Shown piece by piece: positions 1 to 6,966 of a stretch of DNA of 9,245 nucleotides (the stretch's first letter is position 1; each line of letters opens with the position of its first letter). The DNA comes from Neisseria lactamica (lineage in GTDB: Bacteria > Pseudomonadota > Gammaproteobacteria > Burkholderiales > Neisseriaceae). The position numbers and the translations under genes were made by a program. The notes under the pieces were generated by a model that was given only the letters and a program-made list of their open reading frames with translations, had not been told where the DNA came from and did no database searches. The stretch spans positions 1 through 9,245 of the forward strand of contig JUNU01000342.1 of assembly GCA_001067655.1 (NCBI GenBank), read 5' to 3'.

Positions 1-50
1 ACTGTCTGCGGCTTCGTCGCCTTGTCCTGATTTAAATTTAATCCACTATA
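1..50 (-). mobile_element. Partial Correia repeat enclosed element (CREE), terminal part
   Basis: Read on the minus strand, the stretch starts with TATAGTGGATTAAATTTAAA (positions 50 to 31). This is the terminal inverted repeat of Neisseria Correia elements. It continues into the usual inner CREE sequence (CAGGACAAGGCGACGAAGCC, then GCAGACAGT), so more than the repeat end is recognised. The element runs off the left edge, so its length and second end are not seen. CREEs are small non-autonomous elements that insert at TA, and their ends can carry promoters or be cut by RNase III when transcribed. Here the element touches a degraded exporter gene whose missing 5' part should lie beyond it. Recognition is from memory of the family, not from a search. 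Confidence 0.9.
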
Positions 51-508
51 TTTATTTCGTACTCGGTTTGGTCACGCTGGTGGCTCAGTCCGCCCCGCTT
101 CTGACCGCGGTCAAAATCGTCGGCGGCTTGTATCTGCTGTATATCGGCTATAAAGGTTTGCGCAGCGAAAGCTGCGGGCGGGATGGTCGAAATCCGTAAG
201 GACCATATGGCGGATGAACCGACACGGAAAACGATATGGCGCGGGGTGTTGTGCAATGTGCTGAACCCGAAGGCGGTCGTGTATATGCTGTCGCTGTTTA
301 CCGTCATATTGTCGCCGGATACGCCGATGTGGCAGATGGGGGGTACGGCGTGTGGATGGCGCTGATGCTGTTCGTTTGGTTCAGCCTTGTCGCGCTGATG
401 TTGTCCGCCCCTGCCGTGAGCAAACGTTTTCAGCGTTTCGGTCATTGGATAGACCGATTTTGCGGCGGGGCGTTGGCTTTGCTGGGGATTAAGGTTATCA
501 GCGGGTAG
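51..508 (+). pseudogene. LysE/RhtB-family amino-acid exporter, 3' remnant with frameshifts
   Basis: Three frames must be joined to recover a LysE/RhtB-type exporter, an inner-membrane efflux protein for amino acids or related metabolites. Frame 2 gives a membrane segment (FVLGLVTLVAQSAPLL, then GGLYLLYIGYKGLR) and stops at 197-199. The reading continues in frame 3 (about 162 on) with the family motif VLNPKAVVYML. It then shifts back to frame 2 at a run of six G (338-343) for the last segments (VWMALMLFVWFSLVALML and the C-terminal GALALLGIKVI), ending at 506-508. The 5' half is absent and a CREE borders the remnant on the left. The family is about 200 residues long and roughly 150 remain. The gene is almost certainly non-functional unless the frameshifts are sequencing errors. 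Substrate cannot be assigned. Confidence 0.85.
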
Positions 509-561
509 CTTGGGTTGTCGGGCCAACAGAATGATTCTTATCCGGGAATGGCGGCAATATC

Positions 562-573
562 AGGTCGTCTGAA
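562..573 (+). repeat. DNA uptake sequence, single copy
   Basis: An exact AGGTCGTCTGAA, the mucosa-type Neisseriaceae DUS, lies between the exporter remnant and fis. It has no partner arm nearby, so it should not form a hairpin. DUS are bound during natural transformation by the minor pilin ComP. Confidence 0.9.
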
Positions 574-626
574 AACACAGTTTTATCGAAATAAAAAACA
601 ATCTATTTAATTCAAACTCAACAAAC

Positions 627-653
627 GTCGTCTGAACCCGTTTCAGACGACCT
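627..653. repeat. DUS inverted repeat upstream of fis
   Basis: GTCGTCTGAA (627-636) and its reverse complement (642-651, extended to a full 12-mer at 653) form a ten-base-pair stem with a five-base loop. Such DUS pairs often act as terminators in Neisseria, but neither side has a solid T-tract here, so termination would be weak. It sits 35 bases before the fis start and could instead end transcription from the broken exporter gene or structure the fis leader. Confidence 0.85.
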
Positions 654-673
654 GTCATCTTTTAAAAATAACG

Positions 674-680
674 AAGGAGG
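674..680 (+). promoter_or_regulatory. Ribosome binding site of fis
   Basis: AAGGAGG, a near-perfect match to the anti-Shine-Dalgarno of 16S rRNA, at seven-base spacing to the ATG at 688. It is the strongest site of this kind in the window. Confidence 0.85.
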
Positions 681-687
681 ATATGTT

Positions 688-933
688 ATGAAACAACCCA
701 TCCCCGATATTGCGCAATGCGTTGAACAGAATTTGCAACAATATTTCAGAGATTTGAACGGTACGGAGCCTTGCGGCGTGTACGATATGGTGTTGCACCA
801 AGTGGAAAAACCGATGCTCGCGTGTGTAATGGAACAATGCGGCGGCAATCAGTCTAAAGCGGCGGTGATTTTGGGGCTGAACCGCAATACGCTGCGTAAG
901 AAACTGTTGCAGCACGGTCTGCTGGAGGGCTGA
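688..933 (+). CDS. fis: Fis family nucleoid-associated DNA-binding protein
   Basis: An 81-residue protein that ends in the Fis helix-turn-helix: GGNQSKAAVILGL followed by NRNTLRKKLLQ at about residues 52-74, very close to the enterobacterial GNQTRAA...NRGTLRKKL. The region before it (VEKPMLACVMEQ, about 39-50) matches the Fis dimer core. Fis bends DNA and modulates transcription of stable RNA and many other genes. It is shorter at the N-terminus than the 98-residue E. coli protein, as is common in beta-proteobacteria. The start is set by a strong Shine-Dalgarno (AAGGAGG, 674-680) seven bases before the ATG. In many beta-proteobacteria fis follows dusB and precedes purH. Here purH is 3.4 kb downstream. 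Identification of the family is secure. Confidence 0.95.
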   Translation: MKQPIPDIAQCVEQNLQQYFRDLNGTEPCGVYDMVLHQVEKPMLACVMEQCGGNQSKAAVILGLNRNTLRKKLLQHGLLEG

Positions 934-944
934 GGTCGTCTGAA
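933..944 (+). repeat. DUS forming the fis/EamA gene junction
   Basis: An exact AGGTCGTCTGAA whose first base is the last base of the fis TGA stop (931-933) and whose last base directly precedes the transporter ATG (945). The uptake signal thus fills the whole intergenic space. There is no hairpin partner. Confidence 0.95.
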
Positions 945-1808
945 ATGTTCTATCAAGTCCTTTCCTTGATTATTTGGGGCAGTTCGTTTATTGCCGCCAA
1001 ATATTCCTACGAGATGCTTGATGCCGCGCTGATGGTTGAGGCGCGGCTGCTGATTGCTGCGTTGATAATGCTGCCTTCCTGTTACCGTCATTTCGGCAAG
1101 ATTCCGCGCCGCGAATGGAAGCCCTTGTTGTGGATTGCCTTTATCAATTACGTCGTGGTTTTGCTGCTTCAGTTTATCGGTTTGAAATACACCTCTGCCG
1201 CCAGCGCGATTACCATGGTCGGGCTTGAACCTTTGCTGGTGGTGTTTGTCGGGCATTTCTTTTTCAACGACAAAGCGAAAATTTACCACTGGATTTGCGG
1301 TGCGGCGGCGTTTGTCGGGATTGGGATGATGGTGTTGGGCGGCGTGGAAGAGGGCGGCGCGGTCGATTGGTTCGGCTGTTTGCTGATTTTGCTTGCCGGA
1401 ATCGGCTTTGCCGGTGTGATTCGCCCGAGCCGAGAGATGATTGCCCGCATCGGCGTGCCCGCATTTACTTCTGCTTCCATGGCGGCGGCGGCGGTGTTGT
1501 GTCTGCCGTTTTCGCTGGTGTTGGCTGAAAGTTATGAAGTCCGCTGGTCGTGGGGCGGCGTGTTGTCGGTTTTGTATTTGGGGATTGGATGCAGTTGGCT
1601 TGCCTATCTTTTATGGAACAAGGGCATGAACAAAGTCCCTGCCAATGTCTCCGGCCTCTTGATTTCGCTCGAACCCGTCATCGGCGTCATCATGGCGGTA
1701 CTGATTCTGGGCGAACATTTATCCGCCGTGTCCGCTTCGGGCGTATTTATCGTCATCGCTTCGACGTTTGTGGTGGGATGGCTGTCGAACAGAGGAAAGA
1801 GTGCGTAA
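945..1808 (+). CDS. EamA/DMT-superfamily transporter
   Basis: A 287-residue, very hydrophobic protein with the pattern of ten membrane helices in two repeated EamA halves. The first half begins LSLIIWGSSFIAAKYSY (about residues 6-22) and contains SAASAITMVGLEPLLVV. The second begins near WFGCLLILLAGIGFAG and contains the corresponding NVSGLLISLEPVIGVIMAVLILGEHLS. These paired 'LEP' stretches are typical of drug/metabolite exporters in the inner membrane. The substrate cannot be predicted. The gene starts 11 bases after the fis stop with a DUS as the only spacer. The nearest purine run (GGAGGG, 924-929) is about 15 bases from the ATG, too far for a normal ribosome site, so translation may depend on reinitiation after fis. 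The length is normal for the family and nothing looks broken. Confidence 0.92.
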   Translation: MFYQVLSLIIWGSSFIAAKYSYEMLDAALMVEARLLIAALIMLPSCYRHFGKIPRREWKPLLWIAFINYVVVLLLQFIGLKYTSAASAITMVGLEPLLVVFVGHFFFNDKAKIYHWICGAAAFVGIGMMVLGGVEEGGAVDWFGCLLILLAGIGFAGVIRPSREMIARIGVPAFTSASMAAAAVLCLPFSLVLAESYEVRWSWGGVLSVLYLGIGCSWLAYLLWNKGMNKVPANVSGLLISLEPVIGVIMAVLILGEHLSAVSASGVFIVIASTFVVGWLSNRGKSA

Positions 1809-1809
1809 G

Positions 1810-1849
1810 GGGTCGTCTGAAAACGTGTGAATCGGATTTCAGACGACCT
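1810..1849. repeat. DUS inverted repeat after the EamA gene
   Basis: GGTCGTCTGAA (1811-1821) and TTCAGACGACC (1838-1848) pair in an 11-base stem around a 16-base loop, starting two bases after the transporter stop codon. No T-tract follows, so any terminator role is uncertain. Confidence 0.85.
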
Positions 1850-1907
1850 GAGAAGGTACGCAAGTATCTTGTTTTAATGTGGTTTTAAAAATATTAGGAA
1901 ATTTTCG

Positions 1908-2723
1908 ATGAAATATATGATTGCCCTGTTGCTTGCCGCTAGCCCCGTTTTGGCATCGGCTGCGCCCAATAATGACAAAGCTGCCGTCCAAGCAGTAATT
2001 GCCCGGTATTACAACCATCCGCTTGCCGCTGAAAACTGCCAGCTTGCCAAGCTGCCGAAAGACAGTAATCAGACGTCCGATGTCATGTATTGTATGAAAC
2101 CTGTTGCCGACCATGTTGTCACCCGCAACGGCACGCCTACGCGCTATGTGTTGTACACGGGTTTTGCCTACGATATGAAGCTCAAAGTCAAACGGGACGC
2201 GCATGCTTCTTCGGGGCTGGCAGAATTGTTTGTTTTGGAAAAAACAGACGGGAAATGGGCAATCAAACAACATGGAAGCGATGAACTCGGCGCATGGGGG
2301 GATGTGCCGGAGAATAAGGATTGGCGGTTTGTCCAGATGGGTGAGCAAAACTGGGGCTACGCTGTCGAATCAGGCTATACGGGGCAAGGCGAAACGACAA
2401 CTGGAAGAAACTTTCTGTTTACCGATAATAGCAACCGTATCCGTCGCAGCTTCATTGTGAATGGTAAAGATAATGGCGCATATTATGGCAATTGTGATGA
2501 ATACAAAGGGCGGGAAAAACGTAATTGTGAAGACCGCTATGCCAGCATCGATGCGAAAATTGCTTTTGACAAAAACCGTCCTTCAGTCTCAGGCGTTTGG
2601 GCATTAAGCGCAACGGTTCAGGGGGTGGATGGCAAAAAACGTTATAAAAATCAGAAATATGCGATTCCTTACAACGGCAAGACACACGTTGCGCCGAAAA
2701 GCTATCCGCTCAATGTTAATTGA
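1908..2723 (+). CDS. Secreted protein of unknown function with four cysteines
   Basis: 271 residues. I do not recognise the family. The N-terminus is a Sec signal peptide: MKYM, then a hydrophobic core (IALLLAASPVLA) and a likely cut after ASA at residue 18. There is no lipobox cysteine, so a soluble periplasmic or exported protein is expected. The mature part has exactly four cysteines (44, 62, 196, 207), enough for two disulfides pairing near neighbours. It is rich in polar and aromatic residues with stretches such as YVLYTGFAYDM and FVLEKTDGKWAI that look like beta strands, and it ends in a basic tail. A small AGGA sequence (1896-1899) lies eight bases before the ATG. It stands between two DUS-marked units and may have its own promoter: TTGTTT (1869-1874) and TATTAG (1892-1897) are 17 apart but very close to the start. 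Confidence 0.8.
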   Translation: MKYMIALLLAASPVLASAAPNNDKAAVQAVIARYYNHPLAAENCQLAKLPKDSNQTSDVMYCMKPVADHVVTRNGTPTRYVLYTGFAYDMKLKVKRDAHASSGLAELFVLEKTDGKWAIKQHGSDELGAWGDVPENKDWRFVQMGEQNWGYAVESGYTGQGETTTGRNFLFTDNSNRIRRSFIVNGKDNGAYYGNCDEYKGREKRNCEDRYASIDAKIAFDKNRPSVSGVWALSATVQGVDGKKRYKNQKYAIPYNGKTHVAPKSYPLNVN

Positions 2724-2778
2724 GGCCGTTTGATTTTTTAACGAAACCGCCGAACCCTGTCTCAAAAACAAAATTCCC

Positions 2779-4006
2779 ATGAAACATACGCACAAACTTT
2801 GGATAGCCCTCATCCTCGCCGGCATCGTCGGCGGCATGGTCGGCATTGCCTTGACGGAGCTTAATGCACTTTATCCAACACACGGCTTACGGTTACGGCA
2901 CGGACGGCGGGCATGTTTCCTTTCGGGAAGGCGTGGTTCAAACGGCGTCTGAACGCCGCGTCCTCGTATTGATTTTGTGCGGCGTCGCGGTAGGGTTCGG
3001 CTGGTGGTCGCTCAAACGTTTCGGTAGGCCGCAAATCGAAATCAAGGCAGCCTTGAAGCAGCCCTTGCAGGGGCTGCCGTTTTTGACCACCGTTTCCCAT
3101 GCGCTGCTGCAAATCATCACCGTCGGACTCGGTTCCCCGCTCGGACGCGAAGTCGCCCCGCGTGAAATGACCGCCGCGTTTGCATCCGTCGGCGGCAGGC
3201 GTTTGGGTTTGGACGAAGATGACACACGCCTGCTGCTCGCCTGTGCGTCGGGTGCAGGTTTGGCGGCGGTCTATAACGTCCCGCTCGCCTCCACGTTCTT
3301 CATCCTCGAAGCCATGTTGGGCATTTGGACGCAACAGGCAGTGGCCGCCGCATTGCTGACTTCCGTCACCGCCACCGCCATCGCCCGCATCGGCTTGGGC
3401 GACGTGCAGCAATACCATCCCGCCCATCTCGATGTGAACATCCCGCTGCTGTGGTTTGCCGCCGCCATCGGCCCCGTTTTGGGCGCAACGGCGGTATGGT
3501 TTCAGCGCAGTGCCAAAAAATTTCCCTTCTTAAAGCGCAACGACCCGAAAATCATTCCTTTGGCGATTGCCTTATTCGCCCTTATCGGCATCGTTTCCGT
3601 TTGGTTTCCCGAAATACTGGGCAACGGCAAGGCGGGCAACCAGCTTACATTCGGCGGCATGACCGACTGGCGGTACAGCTTGGAAATGACCGCCGTCAAA
3701 TGGTTCGTCGTCCTGCTCGCACTCGCCGCAGGCGCATACGGCGGGCTGATTACCCCGTCCATGATGCTCGGCAGCACCATCGCCTTCGCCGCCGCAGCCG
3801 CGTGGAACACCTTCTTCCCCGCCATGTCGTCTGAAAGTGCCGCTGTCATCGGCGCGGCGGCTTTTCTCGGCGTTTCCCTCAAAATGCCCCTGACCGCCAT
3901 AGTCTTCATCTTCGAACTCACCTACGCCCCCGCCGCCCTGCTGATGCCTTTGTGCATCACGATGGCGGGCGCAGTGGCAACGGCAAGGAAAATGGGGTTT
4001 GAATAA
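2779..4006 (+). pseudogene. clcA: CLC-family chloride channel/transporter, frameshifted near the N-terminus
   Basis: The ORF from ATG 2864 encodes 380 residues of a CLC anion transporter. It has the gating-glutamate segment GREVAP (residues 94-99 of this ORF), the helix that follows NVPLASTFFILEA (138-150), the third CLC motif GGLITPSMMLG (293-303) and a final ELTYAP helix. From ATG 2779 another frame encodes MKHTHKLWIALILAGIVGG and further hydrophobic residues up to LTEL, which looks like the missing first membrane helix. The frames meet at GAGCTTAATGCAC (2856-2868). Removing one base would read LTEL-MHFIQH and give about 408 residues. So the gene seems to carry a single-base insertion. Alternatively the protein starts at 2864 and lacks helix one. 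Otherwise it is intact to the stop, so the damage is recent or an assembly error. The gene name is by family. Confidence 0.8.
3824..3835 (+). repeat. DUS core inside the CLC gene
   Basis: GTCGTCTGAA (3826-3835) preceded by AT instead of AG. It lies in the coding sequence and is read as MSSES in the protein, a short loop before the last helices, where extra residues are tolerated. Confidence 0.8.
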
Positions 4007-4133
4007 GCAGGGCGGGGAAAAGGGTCATCTGAAAACCGTCGGCGCGGGTTTTGTCTGAGCTGTCAGCCGCAGGACGGGCGTATCTGAATCGTTAGTCTTA
4101 AGCAGGCAATAATGACGGAAGGGAAAGGCAGAA

Positions 4134-4168
4134 AGGTCGTCTGAAAATCAATTCAGACGACCTTTTTT
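4134..4168 (+). terminator. DUS-hairpin terminator between the CLC gene and purH
   Basis: AGGTCGTCTGAA (4134-4145) pairs with TTCAGACGACCT (4152-4163) around a six-base loop and is followed by six T (4163-4168). It is a canonical factor-independent terminator built from two uptake sequences. A weaker single DUS-like copy (GGTCATCTGAA, one mismatch) lies about 110 bases upstream. The remaining sequence between 4007 and 4134 shows no gene. Confidence 0.92.
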
Positions 4169-4202
4169 CTAGAAAATTGTCAACAATATTTCCAGAAAAC
4201 TG

Positions 4203-4231
4203 CTGCCAAAAACCCGAAACTAGGGGATAAT
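4203..4231 (+). promoter_or_regulatory. Candidate sigma-70 promoter of purH
   Basis: CTGCCA (4203-4208) and GATAAT (4226-4231) are separated by 17 bases and match the -35 and -10 consensus at four and five of six positions. It lies just after the upstream terminator and would give a leader of about 50 bases before the purH ATG at 4288. This is by eye, without experimental support. Confidence 0.55.
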
Positions 4232-4287
4232 ACCGCCCCTGAAAGTGTTTGTTTCCAGTTATAAATCTCTGTTTAAAAGGAATCCCC

Positions 4288-5868
4288 ATGCCTTCCATCA
4301 AACGCGCCCTGATCAGCCTGTCCGACAAAAACGGCGCAGTCGAATTTGCCCAAACCCTGCACAAACTCGGTGTCGAAATCCTCTCCACCGGCGGCACGGC
4401 GAAGCTGCTTGCTGATGCGGGCGTTCCCGTGATTGAAGTCGCCGACTACACCGGTTTCCCCGAAATGCTCGACGGCCGCGTGAAAACGCTGCATCCGAAA
4501 ATCCACGGCGGTATTTTGGGGCGGCGCGATTTGGGAGAACACGTTGCCAAGATGGAAGAGCACGGCATCGGCAACATCGACCTCGTGTGCGTCAACCTTT
4601 ACCCCTTCGCCGCCACCATCGCCAAACCAAACTGCACGCTGGAAGACGCGATTGAAAACATCGACATCGGCGGCCCGACCATGGTGCGCTCCGCCGCGAA
4701 AAACTGGAAACACGTCGCCATCGTTACCGACACCGCCGACTTCCCCGCCATTGTCGCCGAAATGGAAGCCAACGGCGGCGCGTTGAGCGACAAAACCCGC
4801 TTCAACCTGTCGCGCAAAGCGTTCAGCCACACCGCCCAATACGACGGCATGATTTCCAACTACCTCACCTCGCTTTCAGACGACGTGTTGAGCGGCACGC
4901 CCGAAATCGGCGAATTCCCCAGCCAGTTCAACCAAAGCTGGATTAAAGTGCAAGACATGCGCTACGGCGAAAACCCGCACCAACGCGCCGCGTTCTATCG
5001 CGATGTGTACCCCGCCGCAGGCAGCCTCGCCGCCTACAAACAGCTCCAAGGCAAAGAATTGTCGTATAACAACATCGCCGATGCCGATGCCGCTTGGGAA
5101 GCCGTCAAATCCTTCGACGCGCCCGCCTGCGTGATTGTGAAACACGCCAATCCGTGCGGTGTCGCCGTTGCAGCCGATACATTGACCGCCTACAAACTCG
5201 CCTACGCCACCGACACCACCAGCGCGTTCGGCGGCATCATCGCCTTCAACCGCGAAGTGGACGGCGCAACCGTGAAACAGATTACCGACAACCAATTTAT
5301 GGAAGTCTTGATGGCGCCGAAGTTCACTGCCGAAGCCCTCGAAATCGCCGCCGCCAAGAAAAACGTGCGCGTTTTGGAAGTGCCGCTTGAAGCAGGCGCA
5401 AACCGCTTTGAACTCAAACGCGTCGGCGGTGGGCTGTTGGTACAAACGCCCGACATCCACCGCATCAGCCGCGCCGATTTGAAAGTCGTCTCCAAACGCC
5501 AACCGACCGAGCAGGAATGGAACGATTTGCTGTTTGTTTGGAACGTCGCCAAATACGTCAAATCCAACGCCATCGTGTTCGGCAAAGGCGGCCAAACCTA
5601 CGGCATCGGTGCAGGCCAAATGAGCCGCGTGGACAGCACCCGTATCGCCGCCCGCAAAGCGCAGGACGCAGGTTTGGACTTAAATGGCGCATGCGCCGCC
5701 TCCGACGCCTTCTTCCCGTTCCGCGACGGCGTGGACGTCATCGCCGAACAGGGCATCAAAGCCATCATCCACCCCGCAGGCTCGATGCGCGATCAGGAAG
5801 TTTTCGACGCAGCGGACGAACACGGCATTGCCATGGTGGTAACGGGTGTTCGCCATTTTAGGCATTGA
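4288..5868 (+). CDS. purH: Bifunctional AICAR transformylase / IMP cyclohydrolase
   Basis: A 526-residue cytoplasmic enzyme for the last two steps of de novo purine synthesis: formylation of AICAR with 10-formyl-tetrahydrofolate, then ring closure to IMP. The N-terminal cyclohydrolase domain shows STGGTAKLL (33-41) and DGRVKTLHPKIHGGIL (62-77). The transformylase domain shows RYGENPHQRA and the catalytic Lys-His pair in VKHANPCGV (K285, H286), followed by TSAFGGIIA. The C-terminus (GSMRDQEVFDAADEHGIAM ... TGVRHFRH) is full and typical. I chose the ATG at 4288 because AAAAGGA lies just before it (4275-4281) and the protein then starts MPSIKRALISLSDK as in the family. An upstream in-frame ATG (4249) lies before this site. 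It seems to be a single-gene unit with its own promoter and terminator. ruvC, often next in beta-proteobacteria, is not here. Confidence 0.98.
   Translation: MPSIKRALISLSDKNGAVEFAQTLHKLGVEILSTGGTAKLLADAGVPVIEVADYTGFPEMLDGRVKTLHPKIHGGILGRRDLGEHVAKMEEHGIGNIDLVCVNLYPFAATIAKPNCTLEDAIENIDIGGPTMVRSAAKNWKHVAIVTDTADFPAIVAEMEANGGALSDKTRFNLSRKAFSHTAQYDGMISNYLTSLSDDVLSGTPEIGEFPSQFNQSWIKVQDMRYGENPHQRAAFYRDVYPAAGSLAAYKQLQGKELSYNNIADADAAWEAVKSFDAPACVIVKHANPCGVAVAADTLTAYKLAYATDTTSAFGGIIAFNREVDGATVKQITDNQFMEVLMAPKFTAEALEIAAAKKNVRVLEVPLEAGANRFELKRVGGGLLVQTPDIHRISRADLKVVSKRQPTEQEWNDLLFVWNVAKYVKSNAIVFGKGGQTYGIGAGQMSRVDSTRIAARKAQDAGLDLNGACAASDAFFPFRDGVDVIAEQGIKAIIHPAGSMRDQEVFDAADEHGIAMVVTGVRHFRH
4875..4884 (-). 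repeat. DUS core inside purH
   Basis: TTCAGACGAC, the reverse complement of the ten-base DUS core, lies in the purH coding sequence and encodes part of LSDDVLSG. It is a variable linker region in the enzyme, so an uptake signal can be carried without harm. Confidence 0.8.
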
Positions 5869-5888
5869 TTCAAGTTTGATTGAAGCAA

Positions 5889-5921
5889 AGGTCGTCTGAA
5901 AACTATTTTCAGACGACCTTT
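5889..5921 (+). terminator. DUS-hairpin terminator after purH
   Basis: AGGTCGTCTGAA (5889-5900) and TTCAGACGACCT (5908-5919) form a perfect 12-base-pair stem with a seven-base loop, 20 bases after the purH stop. Only three T follow, so termination may be partial. It is the last mucosa-type DUS before a gap of about 2.9 kb. Confidence 0.8.
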
Positions 5922-6134
5922 CGTGCAATTGCCATGACTCCTTAACCGCTTGGTGGTAAACGAAATCGAATCGGAACCCTTGCCCATTCAAGCCCGAACC
6001 CGCTACTCTTCCGCTTCCCATGACGGCCATGCCTGATGCAGCAATGCGTAGGCAATCAGGCTGCCCGGTTATCCGCATATTTCAGAAATCAAACAAACTG
6101 CCCCCTTCCTCACAGGAAATCAAGGAGAGCCACC

Positions 6135-6848
6135 ATGCCCAACCGTACCGACCGCCTGCTCAAACTCTTGCAGCTTTTGCGCACCAGCCGCCATCTGAAA
6201 AGCGCGCGGCTGCTGGCGCAGGAGCTGTGCATCAGCGTGCGCTCGGTATACCGCGACATAGACACGCTGCGCCATCAGGGCGCGGTGATAGACGGGGAAG
6301 CAGGCGTGGGCTTTGTGTTGCAGCAGGATTGCAACCTGCCGCCGCTGATGTTCAGCGAAAACGAGCTCGAAGCACTGATGCTAGGCATGCGCTGGGCGGC
6401 GGCGCATGCTGATGGCGAAATGGCGGCGGCGGCACGCTCGGTGTTGGGTAAAGTGCACGCAGTGCTGCCCGCGCGCTTGGCGGAGCAGGCAGAAGCCCAT
6501 GCGGTGTATCCGATTAACTGCGCAACGACGTTCGGACACGACGAAGAACACGTTCTGGCGCAGGTGCGGCAGGCTTTGCGGCAGGAGCAGACACTCAGTT
6601 TCAGCTACACCGATGTGCAAGGGCAGGCCAGCCGACGCACGGTGTGGCCGGTGGCGTTGGGCTATTGGGACAACGCGCGGCTTCTGGCGGCTTGGTGCAC
6701 CTTGCGGCAGGCATTCCGCCATTTCCGTTGCGACCGCATCGCGCAGATTCAAACCGGCGCAGCCTATCCCATGCCGCACCGCCTGCTGCTGCAACGCTGG
6801 CGGCAGCATGAAGGGCTGGATTTGAGCGCGTTTGATTTGAGCCGCTAG
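6135..6848 (+). CDS. YafY-type HTH/WYL transcriptional regulator
   Basis: A 237-residue DNA-binding regulator. Residues 4-60 form a winged helix-turn-helix of the HTH_11/DeoR-like kind (RTDRLLKLLQLL, then ARLLAQELCISVRSVYRDIDTL). Residues about 138-205 form a WYL domain, seen in RRTVWPVALGYWDNARLLAAWC and FRHFRCDRI. The signature Trp-Tyr-Leu itself reads Arg-Leu-Leu (182-184), which is not rare in this branch. WYL proteins bind small ligands or nucleic acid and usually control nearby genes. The ATG at 6135 is preceded by AAGGAGAG (6123-6130), a good ribosome site. The GST gene follows after 118 bases in the same direction, and regulator-GST pairs of this type are known, so the GST is the likely target. 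The gene is GC-rich and has no mucosa-type DUS around it, which suggests transfer. Confidence 0.92.
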   Translation: MPNRTDRLLKLLQLLRTSRHLKSARLLAQELCISVRSVYRDIDTLRHQGAVIDGEAGVGFVLQQDCNLPPLMFSENELEALMLGMRWAAAHADGEMAAAARSVLGKVHAVLPARLAEQAEAHAVYPINCATTFGHDEEHVLAQVRQALRQEQTLSFSYTDVQGQASRRTVWPVALGYWDNARLLAAWCTLRQAFRHFRCDRIAQIQTGAAYPMPHRLLLQRWRQHEGLDLSAFDLSR

Positions 6849-6877
6849 TGCGATGCGGTTTGACCAAGACCATGCTG

Positions 6878-6914
6878 CTGACAGAAACTGACACAGCCAT
6901 GAGGTATCCTGACT
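6878..6914 (+). promoter_or_regulatory. Candidate operator: three CTGAC repeats between regulator and GST
   Basis: CTGACA at 6878-6883, CTGACA at 6888-6893 and CTGACT at 6909-6914 start 10 and 21 bases apart, about one and two helical turns, so they lie on the same DNA face. They stand in the 118-base gap before the GST gene, where a YafY-type regulator would bind. No clear -35/-10 pair was found, so the placement relative to the promoter is not known. Confidence 0.4.
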
Positions 6915-6966
6915 GGGTTTTAGACAGCCTGCAAACACCTCACCCACAATTGGACAAGGAAACATC

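Noticed and set aside
2861..3427. Long minus-strand open frames opposite the CLC, purH, regulator and GST genes
   Set aside because: They are shadows of GC-rich coding sequence on the + strand, without ribosome sites or family motifs.
6003..6068. Minus-strand frame of 21 codons ending ALLHQAWPSWEAEE before a stop, which looks protein-like
   Set aside because: It is too short, and a stop codon lies directly upstream in frame. It could be a relic of a gene end between purH and the regulator, but this cannot be supported.
6920..6933. CAGCCTGCA resembles the core of a Kingella-type DUS (AAGCAGCCTGCA)
   Set aside because: Only nine bases match, it is single, and it is not in a hairpin. It is not enough to claim another dialect.
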